A stretch of 64,000 nt of DNA from Streptococcus cuniculi (GTDB lineage: Bacteria > Bacillota > Bacilli > Lactobacillales > Streptococcaceae), in contig NZ_SPPD01000006.1 in NCBI RefSeq assembly GCF_004570575.1, positions 1 through 64,000 of the forward strand, given 5' to 3'. Shown here one piece after another: positions 25,868 through 33,616 of the stretch; positions within the stretch are counted from its first letter, which is position 1, and each line of letters begins with the position of its first letter. The translations under genes were made by a program, and so were the position numbers. The notes under the pieces were generated by a model. That model was not told the DNA's origin. It did not search any database and saw only the letters and a program-made list of their open reading frames with translations.

Positions 25868-26152
25868 ATGAAATCAGAAAGGGATATTGAAAATTATTTA
25901 AAACGAAAGTGCCGAGGGCTGTGCCTGAAATTTACTAGCCCTGGGACAATAGGAGTGCCAGACCGAATTATCATCAATCAGAGAGGTGTGTTTTTTGTCG
26001 AGGTGAAAGCCTCTGGCAAAAAGCCGAGGAAGAGCCAGCAGATTCTCCATAAGAAGTTTGAACGGCTAGGGCACAAGGTTTGGGTTGTTGACTCCTACGA
26101 ATCCGTGGATAGGGCACTACTAGAAATGGAGGGAGAGATTGAAGCTACATGA
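25868..26152 (+). CDS. VRR-NUC domain nuclease
   Basis: Ninety-four residues, a complete stand-alone VRR-NUC domain. The PD-(D/E)XK active site is visible: Asp32 in GVPDRII, Glu45 and Lys47 in FVEVKASG, followed by the conserved KSQ. Probably a structure-specific (Holliday-junction or flap) endonuclease. Overlaps the helicase gene by 14 bases. Confidence 0.88.
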   Translation: MKSERDIENYLKRKCRGLCLKFTSPGTIGVPDRIIINQRGVFFVEVKASGKKPRKSQQILHKKFERLGHKVWVVDSYESVDRALLEMEGEIEAT

Positions 26153-27467
26153 GTATCAAGAGTATGCCAGAGATTGGATTTTAGAACATCCTTATTGTGG
26201 GTTGTTGCTAGATATGGGATTGGGTAAAACGTTAACTACTTTATCCGCGATTGATGAATTGAAAAATGTCTTTTGCGAGGATTTGAAAATCCTTGTGATA
26301 GCTCCTAAGAAAGTAGCAGAGGAAACGTGGTCCACTGAAATTGAAAAATGGGGATTTGGTTTAAGCTATACGAAAGTTCTAGGAAGTCCTAAGCAGCGTG
26401 AAAAAGCTTTGTCTGAAAATGTGGATCTCTATCTGATCAATCGAGAGAACGTAGTTTGGCTTGTGGAACATTTCAAAACAAAGTGGCCGTTCAACTTTGT
26501 TATCATTGACGAACTGTCCAGTTTTAAGTCTAGCAAGGCAAAGCGTTTTAGAGCCTTGCGTAAGGTTCGACCAAAAATCAAAAGGCTGGTTGGGCTAACT
26601 GGCACACCCGCGCCAAACAGTTTAATAGACCTTTGGCCACAAATCTATCTGATGGACAGGGGAGAACGACTAGAGACGAGTCAAACTCGATTTAAAGAAC
26701 GATATTTTACGCCAGATAAACGAAATGGTCCGATTGTGTATAGTTGGGCTTTGCGAGAAGGTGCAGAAGATGAAATCTACGATAAGCTAGATGACATCTG
26801 CGTTAGTATGAAAGCTAAAGACTATCTGAATCTACCGCAGCGAACGAACAACATAGTACCTGTTAAGCTGTCTAATCTCAAAGAATACAAGCAGATGGAG
26901 AGTGAGCTTGCATTGGAATTTAAAGGCAAGGAGATTACTGCTACTAATTCAGCAGTATTGGCAAACAAGTTGTTGCAGTTGGCCAATGGCGCTATCTATG
27001 ATGACGATAAAAATGTCGTTACTATCCATGATGACAAACTGGATTCCTTGGAAAATATCGTTGAAGATAGCCAAGGGCAGCCTATTCTAGTCTTTTATCA
27101 GTACCAGCATGATTTAGCGCGAATAAAAGCACGATTCCCGCAAGCAGAAGAATTGACCTCGGTAGAAAGATGGAATAGGGGTGACATTCCTATCCTTCTA
27201 TGTCACCCACAATCTGCAGGGCATGGTCTAAATTTACAAAAGGGCGGGCATATCATTGTATGGTTCGGTTTGACGTGGAGCTTGGAATACTACCAACAAG
27301 CGAACGCACGTCTGGACAGACAAGGTCAGACCGAACCTGTCATTGTTCATCATCTAGTGGCACAAAATACTGTTGATGAAAGAGTTTTAAAAATCTTACA
27401 GGGTAAAGAAGCAAAACAGAACGCCTTGCTAGAAGCGGTAAAGGCGCAGATTGGAGGATTGATTTGA
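26139..27467 (+). CDS. SNF2-family DEAD/DEAH-box helicase
   Basis: 442 residues. Helicase motif I LDMGLGKT (24-31), motif II DELS in VIIDELSSF, motif III GLTGTPAPN, and C-terminal motifs V-VI (GHGLNLQ, YYQQANARLDRQGQ). Starts with TTG at 26139 (ribosome site GGAGGGAGAG), since no ATG fits. Commonly paired with a VRR-NUC nuclease in Siphoviridae; the two may act together on recombination intermediates. Confidence 0.9.
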   Translation: MKLHEYQEYARDWILEHPYCGLLLDMGLGKTLTTLSAIDELKNVFCEDLKILVIAPKKVAEETWSTEIEKWGFGLSYTKVLGSPKQREKALSENVDLYLINRENVVWLVEHFKTKWPFNFVIIDELSSFKSSKAKRFRALRKVRPKIKRLVGLTGTPAPNSLIDLWPQIYLMDRGERLETSQTRFKERYFTPDKRNGPIVYSWALREGAEDEIYDKLDDICVSMKAKDYLNLPQRTNNIVPVKLSNLKEYKQMESELALEFKGKEITATNSAVLANKLLQLANGAIYDDDKNVVTIHDDKLDSLENIVEDSQGQPILVFYQYQHDLARIKARFPQAEELTSVERWNRGDIPILLCHPQSAGHGLNLQKGGHIIVWFGLTWSLEYYQQANARLDRQGQTEPVIVHHLVAQNTVDERVLKILQGKEAKQNALLEAVKAQIGGLI

Positions 27468-27733
27468 AGACACAAGAGAAGATAATATTCTGTAACACGG
27501 TTGAGAACTTAACTTCTGTGGAAATTGATGAATTAAATGCATTTCATGCGCGATCGTGCTGTATGATTTTGAAAAATGATGACTATTACTACGGATTACG
27601 CGCCAATCATTTTGTAGTGGAGGAGGGCTGGTCTGAGCGCCATATATTTTCAAGGATGAAACTTATTTCCGCAAACCATAAAGGTGGTCGCGCCATGGTT
27701 CTTATTCGGGAAGGAGAGGTGTTTAAGGAATGA
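27464..27733 (+). CDS. Hypothetical phage protein
   Basis: Eighty-nine residues from TTG 27464 (GGAGG upstream), overlapping the helicase stop. A beta-rich sequence with WSERHIFSRMKLISANHKGG. No family recognised. The next gene starts four bases before its stop. Confidence 0.5.
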   Translation: MKTQEKIIFCNTVENLTSVEIDELNAFHARSCCMILKNDDYYYGLRANHFVVEEGWSERHIFSRMKLISANHKGGRAMVLIREGEVFKE

Positions 27734-28140
27734 GCAGATTAACTAAAGCACAGTTAAAAGCGTTTGATGAATGGTTATTTGAGTATTGCGACTGCGAAAA
27801 GAAAATAGCGATACGAAAACTTGAGCTACAATCAAAAGAGAATAGCGACAAAAATATAGGCGGCAGTCGTAGCGGTGCTATCTCAAAACCAACAGAGTCG
27901 ATAGCAGTTAAGTGGGCAGACGATGAGCGCATAAAGTCGCTAGAGAGTTTTCAGTCGGCTGTTAAGGCTACACTAGCGCAGCTGGACGACGAATTGACCC
28001 GAGTGTTTGAATTGCGTTGGGGCAGGGGTTCTTTGAATACATGGGAGGAGATAGCAGAAAAAATCCAGACCTCAACAAAAGGCATTTATCGTAAACGGCA
28101 GCGTATTTTGGAAATTTTTGCGGACAAAATGGGAAAATGA
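27730..28140 (+). CDS. ArpU/RinA-like late transcription regulator
   Basis: 136 residues. The C-terminal half has a sigma-70 region 4-like HTH (ELRWGRGSLNTWEEIAEKIQTSTKGIYRKRQRIL), as in ArpU and RinA proteins that switch on phage packaging, structural and lysis genes. Position at the end of the early region, before the terminases, fits this role. Confidence 0.8.
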   Translation: MSRLTKAQLKAFDEWLFEYCDCEKKIAIRKLELQSKENSDKNIGGSRSGAISKPTESIAVKWADDERIKSLESFQSAVKATLAQLDDELTRVFELRWGRGSLNTWEEIAEKIQTSTKGIYRKRQRILEIFADKMGK

Positions 28141-28205
28141 CACAAAAAACTCTTGAATTGTCACTTTTTTCCTGATAAAGTGGTATCATGCAAATAATCT
28201 GAGAG

Positions 28206-28230
28206 GCAGGTTCGAATCCTGCACTCTCCG
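28206..28230 (+). other. 3' half of a tRNA (T arm and acceptor strand), fossil
   Basis: A complete T arm, GCAGG-TTCGAAT-CCTGC (28206-28222), is followed by ACTCTCC and a G (28223-28230), as in a tRNA acceptor strand with a G discriminator. No matching GGAGAGT 5' strand, D arm or anticodon arm is found upstream, so this is not a working tRNA. A G discriminator suggests tRNA-Ser as the source. Confidence 0.65.
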
Positions 28231-28264
28231 TTGCATTTTATGCAAAAAATTCCATACTTTTATC

Positions 28265-28301
28265 AAAAAAGCCTGATGCACTATTGTGTAAAGGCTTTTT
28301 T
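28265..28301 (+). terminator. Terminator before the cargo cassette
   Basis: A perfect 10-bp stem AAAAAAGCCT/AGGCTTTTTT (28265-28274 with 28292-28301), loop 17. It separates the early region from the next two genes. Confidence 0.75.
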
Positions 28302-28341
28302 AGTAGTATTATTAAAGTGATAAAAATATGGAGTGTTTTAT

Positions 28342-28499
28342 ATGAAAAGCAAGCAAGCGAAAGCTAATTTTTTTTAAAGGGCAATATAAATTATGATGAA
28401 GTATTGGATGATCGGGCTGTTTATGGTTTTTTAAATACTGCATATGCTTATTATTACGACTACTTAAAAACTATTTATAATGTCCATTTTGAGGTGTAA
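28342..28499 (+). pseudogene. Small cargo gene broken in a run of eight T
   Basis: ATG 28342 (GGAG upstream) gives MKSKQAKANFF and stops at TAA 28375-28377, right after T8 (28368-28375). With nine T the frame would continue to TAA 28497-28499 as KGNINYDEVLDDRAVYGFL and more, about 52 residues. This could be a loss of function, slippage-based switching, or a base-calling error. The restored protein is acidic and Tyr-rich. No family recognised. Confidence 0.5.
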
Positions 28500-28501
28500 T
28501 T

Positions 28502-28966
28502 ATGAAAAAAGGAAGATTGAAAAGGAATATTTTAGTAATATTTTGGGGTATAGCTACGTTTTTGGTTAGCTTGTATTTTAAAATCAGCCCGAAAAATTTA
28601 AATAACTTTACTGAAATTATGTCTGCTTCATTATCTTTCTCGGCTATTGTAACAGCCATCTTTTTTGCTAGCTTCTCATTGATACCCTCTTCAGGTTCTA
28701 ATAAATTAGTAAGTATGATGGAGGACCTGGGGACAGATATAAAAATAATGGATAGGCTATTAATCGCTACTGTTTTATCGTTCGTAAGTTCATTATTATC
28801 GTTTATAGCTTTGTTCTTTGACAAAGAGGATACCAGCTCTATTTCTATATACCTAATATCAGGGTGGTTAGCAACAACAGTAATGATGTTTGTAAGTTCT
28901 TTTTTGGTTTTAAGGGTCTTGATAAAATTGGTAGAGACATATAACAATTTTAAAAACATTACTTAG
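28502..28966 (+). CDS. Four-span membrane protein of the cargo cassette
   Basis: 154 residues with four predicted membrane spans (about 10-27, 42-64, 86-106, 115-140), a basic N-terminus and short loops. It starts two bases after the broken small gene ends, so the two form a pair. The unit is enclosed by terminators on both sides and is AT-rich, all signs of a moron expressed apart from the late operon. I do not recognise a family. An abortive-infection or superinfection-exclusion role is a guess from position and topology. Confidence 0.6.
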   Translation: MKKGRLKRNILVIFWGIATFLVSLYFKISPKNLNNFTEIMSASLSFSAIVTAIFFASFSLIPSSGSNKLVSMMEDLGTDIKIMDRLLIATVLSFVSSLLSFIALFFDKEDTSSISIYLISGWLATTVMMFVSSFLVLRVLIKLVETYNNFKNIT

Positions 28967-28988
28967 TCACACAAGCGTGTGACTTTTT
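28965..28988 (+). terminator. Terminator after the cargo cassette
   Basis: A perfect 8-bp stem AGTCACAC/GTGTGACT (28965-28972 with 28977-28984), loop AAGC, then T5. It overlaps the membrane-protein stop codon. Confidence 0.8.
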
Positions 28989-29013
28989 GATTGTTAAAGG
29001 AGGCGAGGCACTT

Positions 29014-30099
29014 ATGCAGATTGTTGAAATGAATTTAGGCGAATTGAGACCATATAGCAACAATCCTAGAAATAATGATAGTGCAGTAGGTCCAGTAGCT
29101 AATTCGATTAAAGAATTCGGTTTCAAGGTGCCAATCGTTGCGACATCGGACGGCGAGATTATCAATGGACACACTCGTTACAAGGCTGCGAAGAAATTGG
29201 GACTTGAGGCAGTGCCAGTTATTATCGCTGATGATTTGTCCGAAGAGCAGGTCAAGGCTTTTCGCTTGGCTGATAATAAGGTCGGCGAGTTTGCAGAATG
29301 GGATATGGAGTTACTCAACCTTGAGAAAATAGATTTTGAAACAATTGATATGTCGCAATTTGGCTTTGAACTAGAAGTCACAGGGTTAGACTTCGGGATA
29401 GATGACGTTGATGAAACAACCGCTAGTGATGACGGGGATATTGAGGACAGCGACAAAGAATTTCATAGGCAGATCGCTATCAATCAATACAATTTATATG
29501 ATTATGATGAGACACGCATCGCAGGAAAGTTTAATATTCCTATACTTGAGCCGGTTGACCATTTACCAGGTAAGTTACAGGGGTTTAACTATGTTTTGAA
29601 CAAGCCGGATTATGTAGCGGGTGTTCATTTCTTTTTAGATGATTATCAATTTGAGAGAATTTGGCAACGACCAGATTTTTATATTGAGAAGTTAGTTGAT
29701 TTTGATTGTGTATTAACACCCGATTTCAGCTTATATCTTGACATGCCAGTCGCCATGCAAGTTTGGAATATTTATCGATCACGTTTGATTGGTCAAATTA
29801 TGCAAGATTATGGGATTGTAGTCATTCCAACAGTATCTTGGGCTTATGAGAATAGTTTTGAGTTTTGCTTTGATGGATTACCACAACGTAGCACGTTGGC
29901 AATCAGCACTATTGGAGTTAAGCAAAACAAGGAACAGTTAGAAATATGGAGAAAAGGAGTCGACGAGATGATTAGACAGTTGTCACCTAAACGTTTATTA
30001 GTTTATGGTGGTAAGGTTGATTATGATTATCAAGATGTAGAAGTGGTCTATTTTGACAATGCGACAACGGAACGAATGAAACAAGGAGGTAAGAAATAA
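29014..30099 (+). CDS. ParB-like nuclease domain fused to DUF4417
   Basis: 361 residues from ATG 29014 (AAAGGAGG ten bases upstream; the in-frame start at 28987 is before that site). Residues 1-110 form a ParB/Srx-like domain (YSNNPRNND, DGEIINGHTRYKAAKKLG, FRLADNKVGEF). An acidic linker follows, and residues 145-350 look like DUF4417 (FNIPILEPV, VHFFLDDYQFERIW, GIVVIPTVSWA). ParB-like domains in phage packaging regions often act with a DNA methyltransferase or as nucleases. Expected to act just before packaging. Confidence 0.75.
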   Translation: MQIVEMNLGELRPYSNNPRNNDSAVGPVANSIKEFGFKVPIVATSDGEIINGHTRYKAAKKLGLEAVPVIIADDLSEEQVKAFRLADNKVGEFAEWDMELLNLEKIDFETIDMSQFGFELEVTGLDFGIDDVDETTASDDGDIEDSDKEFHRQIAINQYNLYDYDETRIAGKFNIPILEPVDHLPGKLQGFNYVLNKPDYVAGVHFFLDDYQFERIWQRPDFYIEKLVDFDCVLTPDFSLYLDMPVAMQVWNIYRSRLIGQIMQDYGIVVIPTVSWAYENSFEFCFDGLPQRSTLAISTIGVKQNKEQLEIWRKGVDEMIRQLSPKRLLVYGGKVDYDYQDVEVVYFDNATTERMKQGGKK

Positions 30100-30305
30100 T
30101 GGGTGGACGCGGAGCCAAAGTAGGTAGATTCGTAGAAATTAAGGATCATAAAGGAAGGGCACAATCAACTTACCGAAAAGGAAAAGGAGGCACTGCCGAA
30201 AAATTAAATCCTAGTAATGGTGTTTGGATACCGGTTAAAGCCCCTTGGAAGCATGTTTTGAAAACAGCGAAGGTACGAGGTTATGATATTAGACAAGACA
30301 TATGA
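30099..30305 (+). CDS. Small basic phage protein with MGGRG start
   Basis: Sixty-eight residues, Gly- and Lys-rich (MGGRGAKVGRF, YRKGKGGTAEK). The ATG overlaps the ParB-DUF4417 stop (TAATG). Function unknown; the packaging position and basic charge suggest nucleic-acid contact. Confidence 0.5.
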   Translation: MGGRGAKVGRFVEIKDHKGRAQSTYRKGKGGTAEKLNPSNGVWIPVKAPWKHVLKTAKVRGYDIRQDI

Positions 30306-30332
30306 TTTTTTTGTTTGAAAGGAGGCCATAAA

Positions 30333-30788
30333 TTGCCTAGAGGTAGTACTGAAAATCTCAGGCCGTTCAATAATCGAACAGAGAGCGAACAGAGAAAAAT
30401 TGCATCAAAAGGCGGAAAAGCCTCTGGGATCGCTAGAAGAAAAAAAGCAAATTTAAAAAAGGCTTTTGAGACTATTTTGCAGTCAGATGTAGCGAGTGAA
30501 AAAATGAAAATTCAACTCGAAGCCATGGGCTATGAAGCAACAAACGAAATGGCCCTTGCGATGATTATGCTCCAAAAAGCAATGAAAGGCGATGTAAGAG
30601 CCTTTGAACAGATAAGCAAGTTGACTAGTCTTGAGACTAAAGATAGCCTTGATAAAAAAGAGCAAAGACAGAGGATTAAGGCTCTTGAGCTGGAGAATGA
30701 GAAGAGGAAACAAGGTTTGTCTGGTGACGACAGTTTAGACGAAATCATCATTGTGGATTCTTGGGCAGACGAGGTACAAGATGATTGA
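30333..30788 (+). CDS. terS: Terminase small subunit
   Basis: 151 residues from TTG 30333, chosen because AAAGGAGG lies at 30318-30325. The N-terminus (MPRGSTENLRPFNNRTESEQR) and the Lys/Arg-rich segment ASKGGKASGIARRKKA are typical of a family of small terminases in Firmicutes phages. It recognises phage DNA for packaging and overlaps terL by eight bases. Confidence 0.75.
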   Translation: MPRGSTENLRPFNNRTESEQRKIASKGGKASGIARRKKANLKKAFETILQSDVASEKMKIQLEAMGYEATNEMALAMIMLQKAMKGDVRAFEQISKLTSLETKDSLDKKEQRQRIKALELENEKRKQGLSGDDSLDEIIIVDSWADEVQDD

Positions 30789-32103
30789 TATTCAGAAAAA
30801 TGTGAATCCTCATTTCAAATCAGTTTGGAAATCCAAAAAGCCGTATAATATCTTGAAAGGCGGGCGGAACTCGTTCAAATCATCAGTCGTTGCTTTGTTA
30901 CTTGTTTTTAAAATGATTTGTTACATCATGCGGCGAGATAAGGCGAATGTGGTTGTCATTCGTAAGGTTGGAAATACAATACGCGATAGCGTGTACCTTA
31001 AAATTCAATGGGCGTTGCGAATGTTTGGAGTTATCCACAGATTCAAGATGACGGTATCGCCATTCAAGATTGAGCATAAAGGAACAGGCTCAATGTTTTA
31101 TTTCTACGGCCAAGATGATTTCCAAAAGTTAAAATCAAACGACATTGGGAATATCATCGCGGTTTGGTATGAGGAGGCGGCAGAGTTTGCTAGTCAAGAG
31201 GATTTTGACCAGTCCAACGTTACCTTTATGAGACAGAAGCACCCAAAAGCTGATTTCGTTCAGTTTTTTTGGTCTTACAATCCACCTAGAAATCCTTATA
31301 GTTGGATCAATGAATGGGCAGAGGAGTTGAAAGAAAATCCTGATTATCTTGTGCATGAATCCAGCTATCTTGATGATGAGTTAGGTTTTGTGACAGACCA
31401 AATGTTAGCGGATATTGAGCGGATAAAACAGAATGATTACGATTATTATCGCTATATCTATCTTGGTGAGCCAGTCGGGCTTGGGACAAATGTGTATAAC
31501 ATTGATTTGTTTCAACGTATAGAAAAGATACCAGATGGCGAGCGAGTGATTGGGCAGTTTTTTGCCATGGATACGGGACATGCTCAATCTGCTACGACTT
31601 GTTTGCACTTGGTTACGACTAACAAGAGGACAGAGAATAATAAAAGCAAGATTTACCTTGTAGATAACTATTATTATTCGCCCGCAGGAAAAGCTAATAA
31701 GAAAGCGCCTAGCGTGTTAACTCGTGAGGTCTATGAGTTTATGAAAAGGCAGATGGTGTTATTTCCTAACGCTCCTATCGTGAAACAGACGATTGATAGT
31801 GCAGAAGGGGCGTTGCGCAACCAGTTTTTGGAAGACTATCGGGTGTCGTGGCATCCAGTCGCTAAAAAGAAAAAGATTGTCATGACTGAGTTTGTACAGT
31901 CGCTTCTCGCAGAGGGGCGCTTTTTCTATTTGCCGAGTGAAAATAATCTGCGATATTTCATTGAAGAACACAAAAAGTATATGTGGGACGAAAAAACAGT
32001 TATGAATGATGATCCAAAAGTCGTAAAGGAAGATGACCACACTTGCGACGCTTTGCAATACTTCGTCATTGATAACGCTAGTTTGTTGGAATTGAAAACA
32101 TAA
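30781..32103 (+). CDS. terL: Terminase large subunit
   Basis: Packaging motor ATPase and nuclease, 440 residues from ATG 30781. Walker A-like GGRNSFKSS (about 27-35), Walker B-type VWYEEAAEF, and nuclease motifs FAMDTGH and DSAEGALRN with a late Asp in DHTCDAL. The frame extension to 30751 lies inside terS. Confidence 0.9.
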   Translation: MIDIQKNVNPHFKSVWKSKKPYNILKGGRNSFKSSVVALLLVFKMICYIMRRDKANVVVIRKVGNTIRDSVYLKIQWALRMFGVIHRFKMTVSPFKIEHKGTGSMFYFYGQDDFQKLKSNDIGNIIAVWYEEAAEFASQEDFDQSNVTFMRQKHPKADFVQFFWSYNPPRNPYSWINEWAEELKENPDYLVHESSYLDDELGFVTDQMLADIERIKQNDYDYYRYIYLGEPVGLGTNVYNIDLFQRIEKIPDGERVIGQFFAMDTGHAQSATTCLHLVTTNKRTENNKSKIYLVDNYYYSPAGKANKKAPSVLTREVYEFMKRQMVLFPNAPIVKQTIDSAEGALRNQFLEDYRVSWHPVAKKKKIVMTEFVQSLLAEGRFFYLPSENNLRYFIEEHKKYMWDEKTVMNDDPKVVKEDDHTCDALQYFVIDNASLLELKT

Positions 32104-32113
32104 GGAGCTGGCA

Positions 32114-33616
32114 ATGAGAATTGTTCAGAGAATTAAAAATCTATTCAAAAGAGGTCAGTACATCATGACGAATCAACATCTGGTCAAAATTACAGACCAC
32201 CCTAAAATTGCAGTAAGCGAAGAAGAGTATAGGAGGATTCAAGGAAGTTTACAATACTTCAAAAGTGAATGGGATAAAGTCTTGTACACGAATTCGAATA
32301 ACGAACAGAAAATGCGCGAGAGAAACCATCTCCCTATTGCTAGAACGGCTTGTAGGAAGATTGCCAGCTTAGTTTACAATGAGCAAGCAGAGATTCTGGT
32401 TTCCGAGAATAAAGTAGCTAACAGGTTTATTCAAGACCAGCTAAAAAGCGATCGTTTTAATAAGAATTTTGAGCGATATCTTGAGAGTTGCCTTGCTCTT
32501 GGCGGTCTTGCTATGAGGCCCTACATTGACAATGATAGAGTCAGGGTCGCTTTTATCCAAGCGCCTGTTTTTCTACCCTTGCAATCAAATACACAGGATG
32601 TTTCAAGTGCTGCGATTGTCACAAAAACGATCAAGTCTGTTAATAAAAAGAATGCGTATTATACGCTTATCGAGTTGCATGAGTGGCAAAATGGCGATTA
32701 TCAGATTACAAACGAGTTGTACAAATCGGAACAAGCAGAAATCGTCGGAGATAGAGTGCCGTTAGCAGAATTGTACGAGGATTTGGCAGAGGTTGTAAAA
32801 TTTGATAAACTTAGTCGCCCTTTGTTCACCTATCTAAAAACACCGGGAATGAATAACAAGGATATTAACAGTCCGCTTGGTTTGTCTGTTTTTGACAATG
32901 CGAAGTCTACGATTGATTTCATCAATACAACTTACGACGAGTTTAAATGGGAAGTCAGAATGGGACAGCGTAGGGTGGTCGTGCCAGAACAGACTGTGCG
33001 ATTAGAACTAGACCAGAGAGGTGAACAAGTCTTTGCGAGCAATAAGTTTGACCCCGAACAAAACGTATACATGCAAGTCAACGGCGGTAGCGATGAATTG
33101 AAAATCGGTATTCACGACCTAACCACTCCTATTCGTTCTGATGACTATATCAAGGCGATTAACGAGGGATTGGCACTCTTTGAAATGCAGATTGGTGTAT
33201 CAGCGGGTATGTTTACCTTTGACGGCAAGAGCATGAAGACAGCTACCGAAATTGTATCCGAGAACTCCGATACCTACCAAATGCGAAACAGCATTGTTAG
33301 TTTAGTTGAGCAATCGATTAAAGAGCTAGTCGTTTCTATGCTAGAATTAGCAAGTGCAGATAAGTATCGATTATACACAGGCGAGATTCCAAGTCTTGAT
33401 GATGTGGTCGTTAACCTCGATGACGGAGTATTCACAGATCGCAACAATGAGCTGGACTATTGGACAAAAGCATTAGCGAGTGGTCTAGTTAGTAAATCTT
33501 ACGCAATTCAAAAAGTCTTCGGTATTAAAGAGAATGAAGCGCAGGAGATGATAGATAGAATTAGTCAAGAGAGACCAAATCTTAGCGAAGTAGATAGGAA
33601 CTTGTACGATGAATAA
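32114..33616 (+). CDS. Portal protein (SPP1 gp6-like)
   Basis: Forms the ring through which DNA enters and leaves the head. 500 residues, the family length, with conserved ARTACRKIASLVYNE near residue 75 and INTTYDEFKWEVRMGQRRV in the middle. Follows terL and overlaps the MuF gene by eight bases. Confidence 0.88.
   Translation: MRIVQRIKNLFKRGQYIMTNQHLVKITDHPKIAVSEEEYRRIQGSLQYFKSEWDKVLYTNSNNEQKMRERNHLPIARTACRKIASLVYNEQAEILVSENKVANRFIQDQLKSDRFNKNFERYLESCLALGGLAMRPYIDNDRVRVAFIQAPVFLPLQSNTQDVSSAAIVTKTIKSVNKKNAYYTLIELHEWQNGDYQITNELYKSEQAEIVGDRVPLAELYEDLAEVVKFDKLSRPLFTYLKTPGMNNKDINSPLGLSVFDNAKSTIDFINTTYDEFKWEVRMGQRRVVVPEQTVRLELDQRGEQVFASNKFDPEQNVYMQVNGGSDELKIGIHDLTTPIRSDDYIKAINEGLALFEMQIGVSAGMFTFDGKSMKTATEIVSENSDTYQMRNSIVSLVEQSIKELVVSMLELASADKYRLYTGEIPSLDDVVVNLDDGVFTDRNNELDYWTKALASGLVSKSYAIQKVFGIKENEAQEMIDRISQERPNLSEVDRNLYDE

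Noticed and set aside
28159..28230. Complete tRNA gene ending at the T arm
   Set aside because: No 5' acceptor strand pairs with ACTCTCC, and no D or anticodon arm fits. Only the 3' half is present.
28471..28959. 162-codon frame on the minus strand opposite the four-span membrane protein
   Set aside because: It is a mirror of a membrane-protein gene, lacks a ribosome site, and runs against both flanking terminators.
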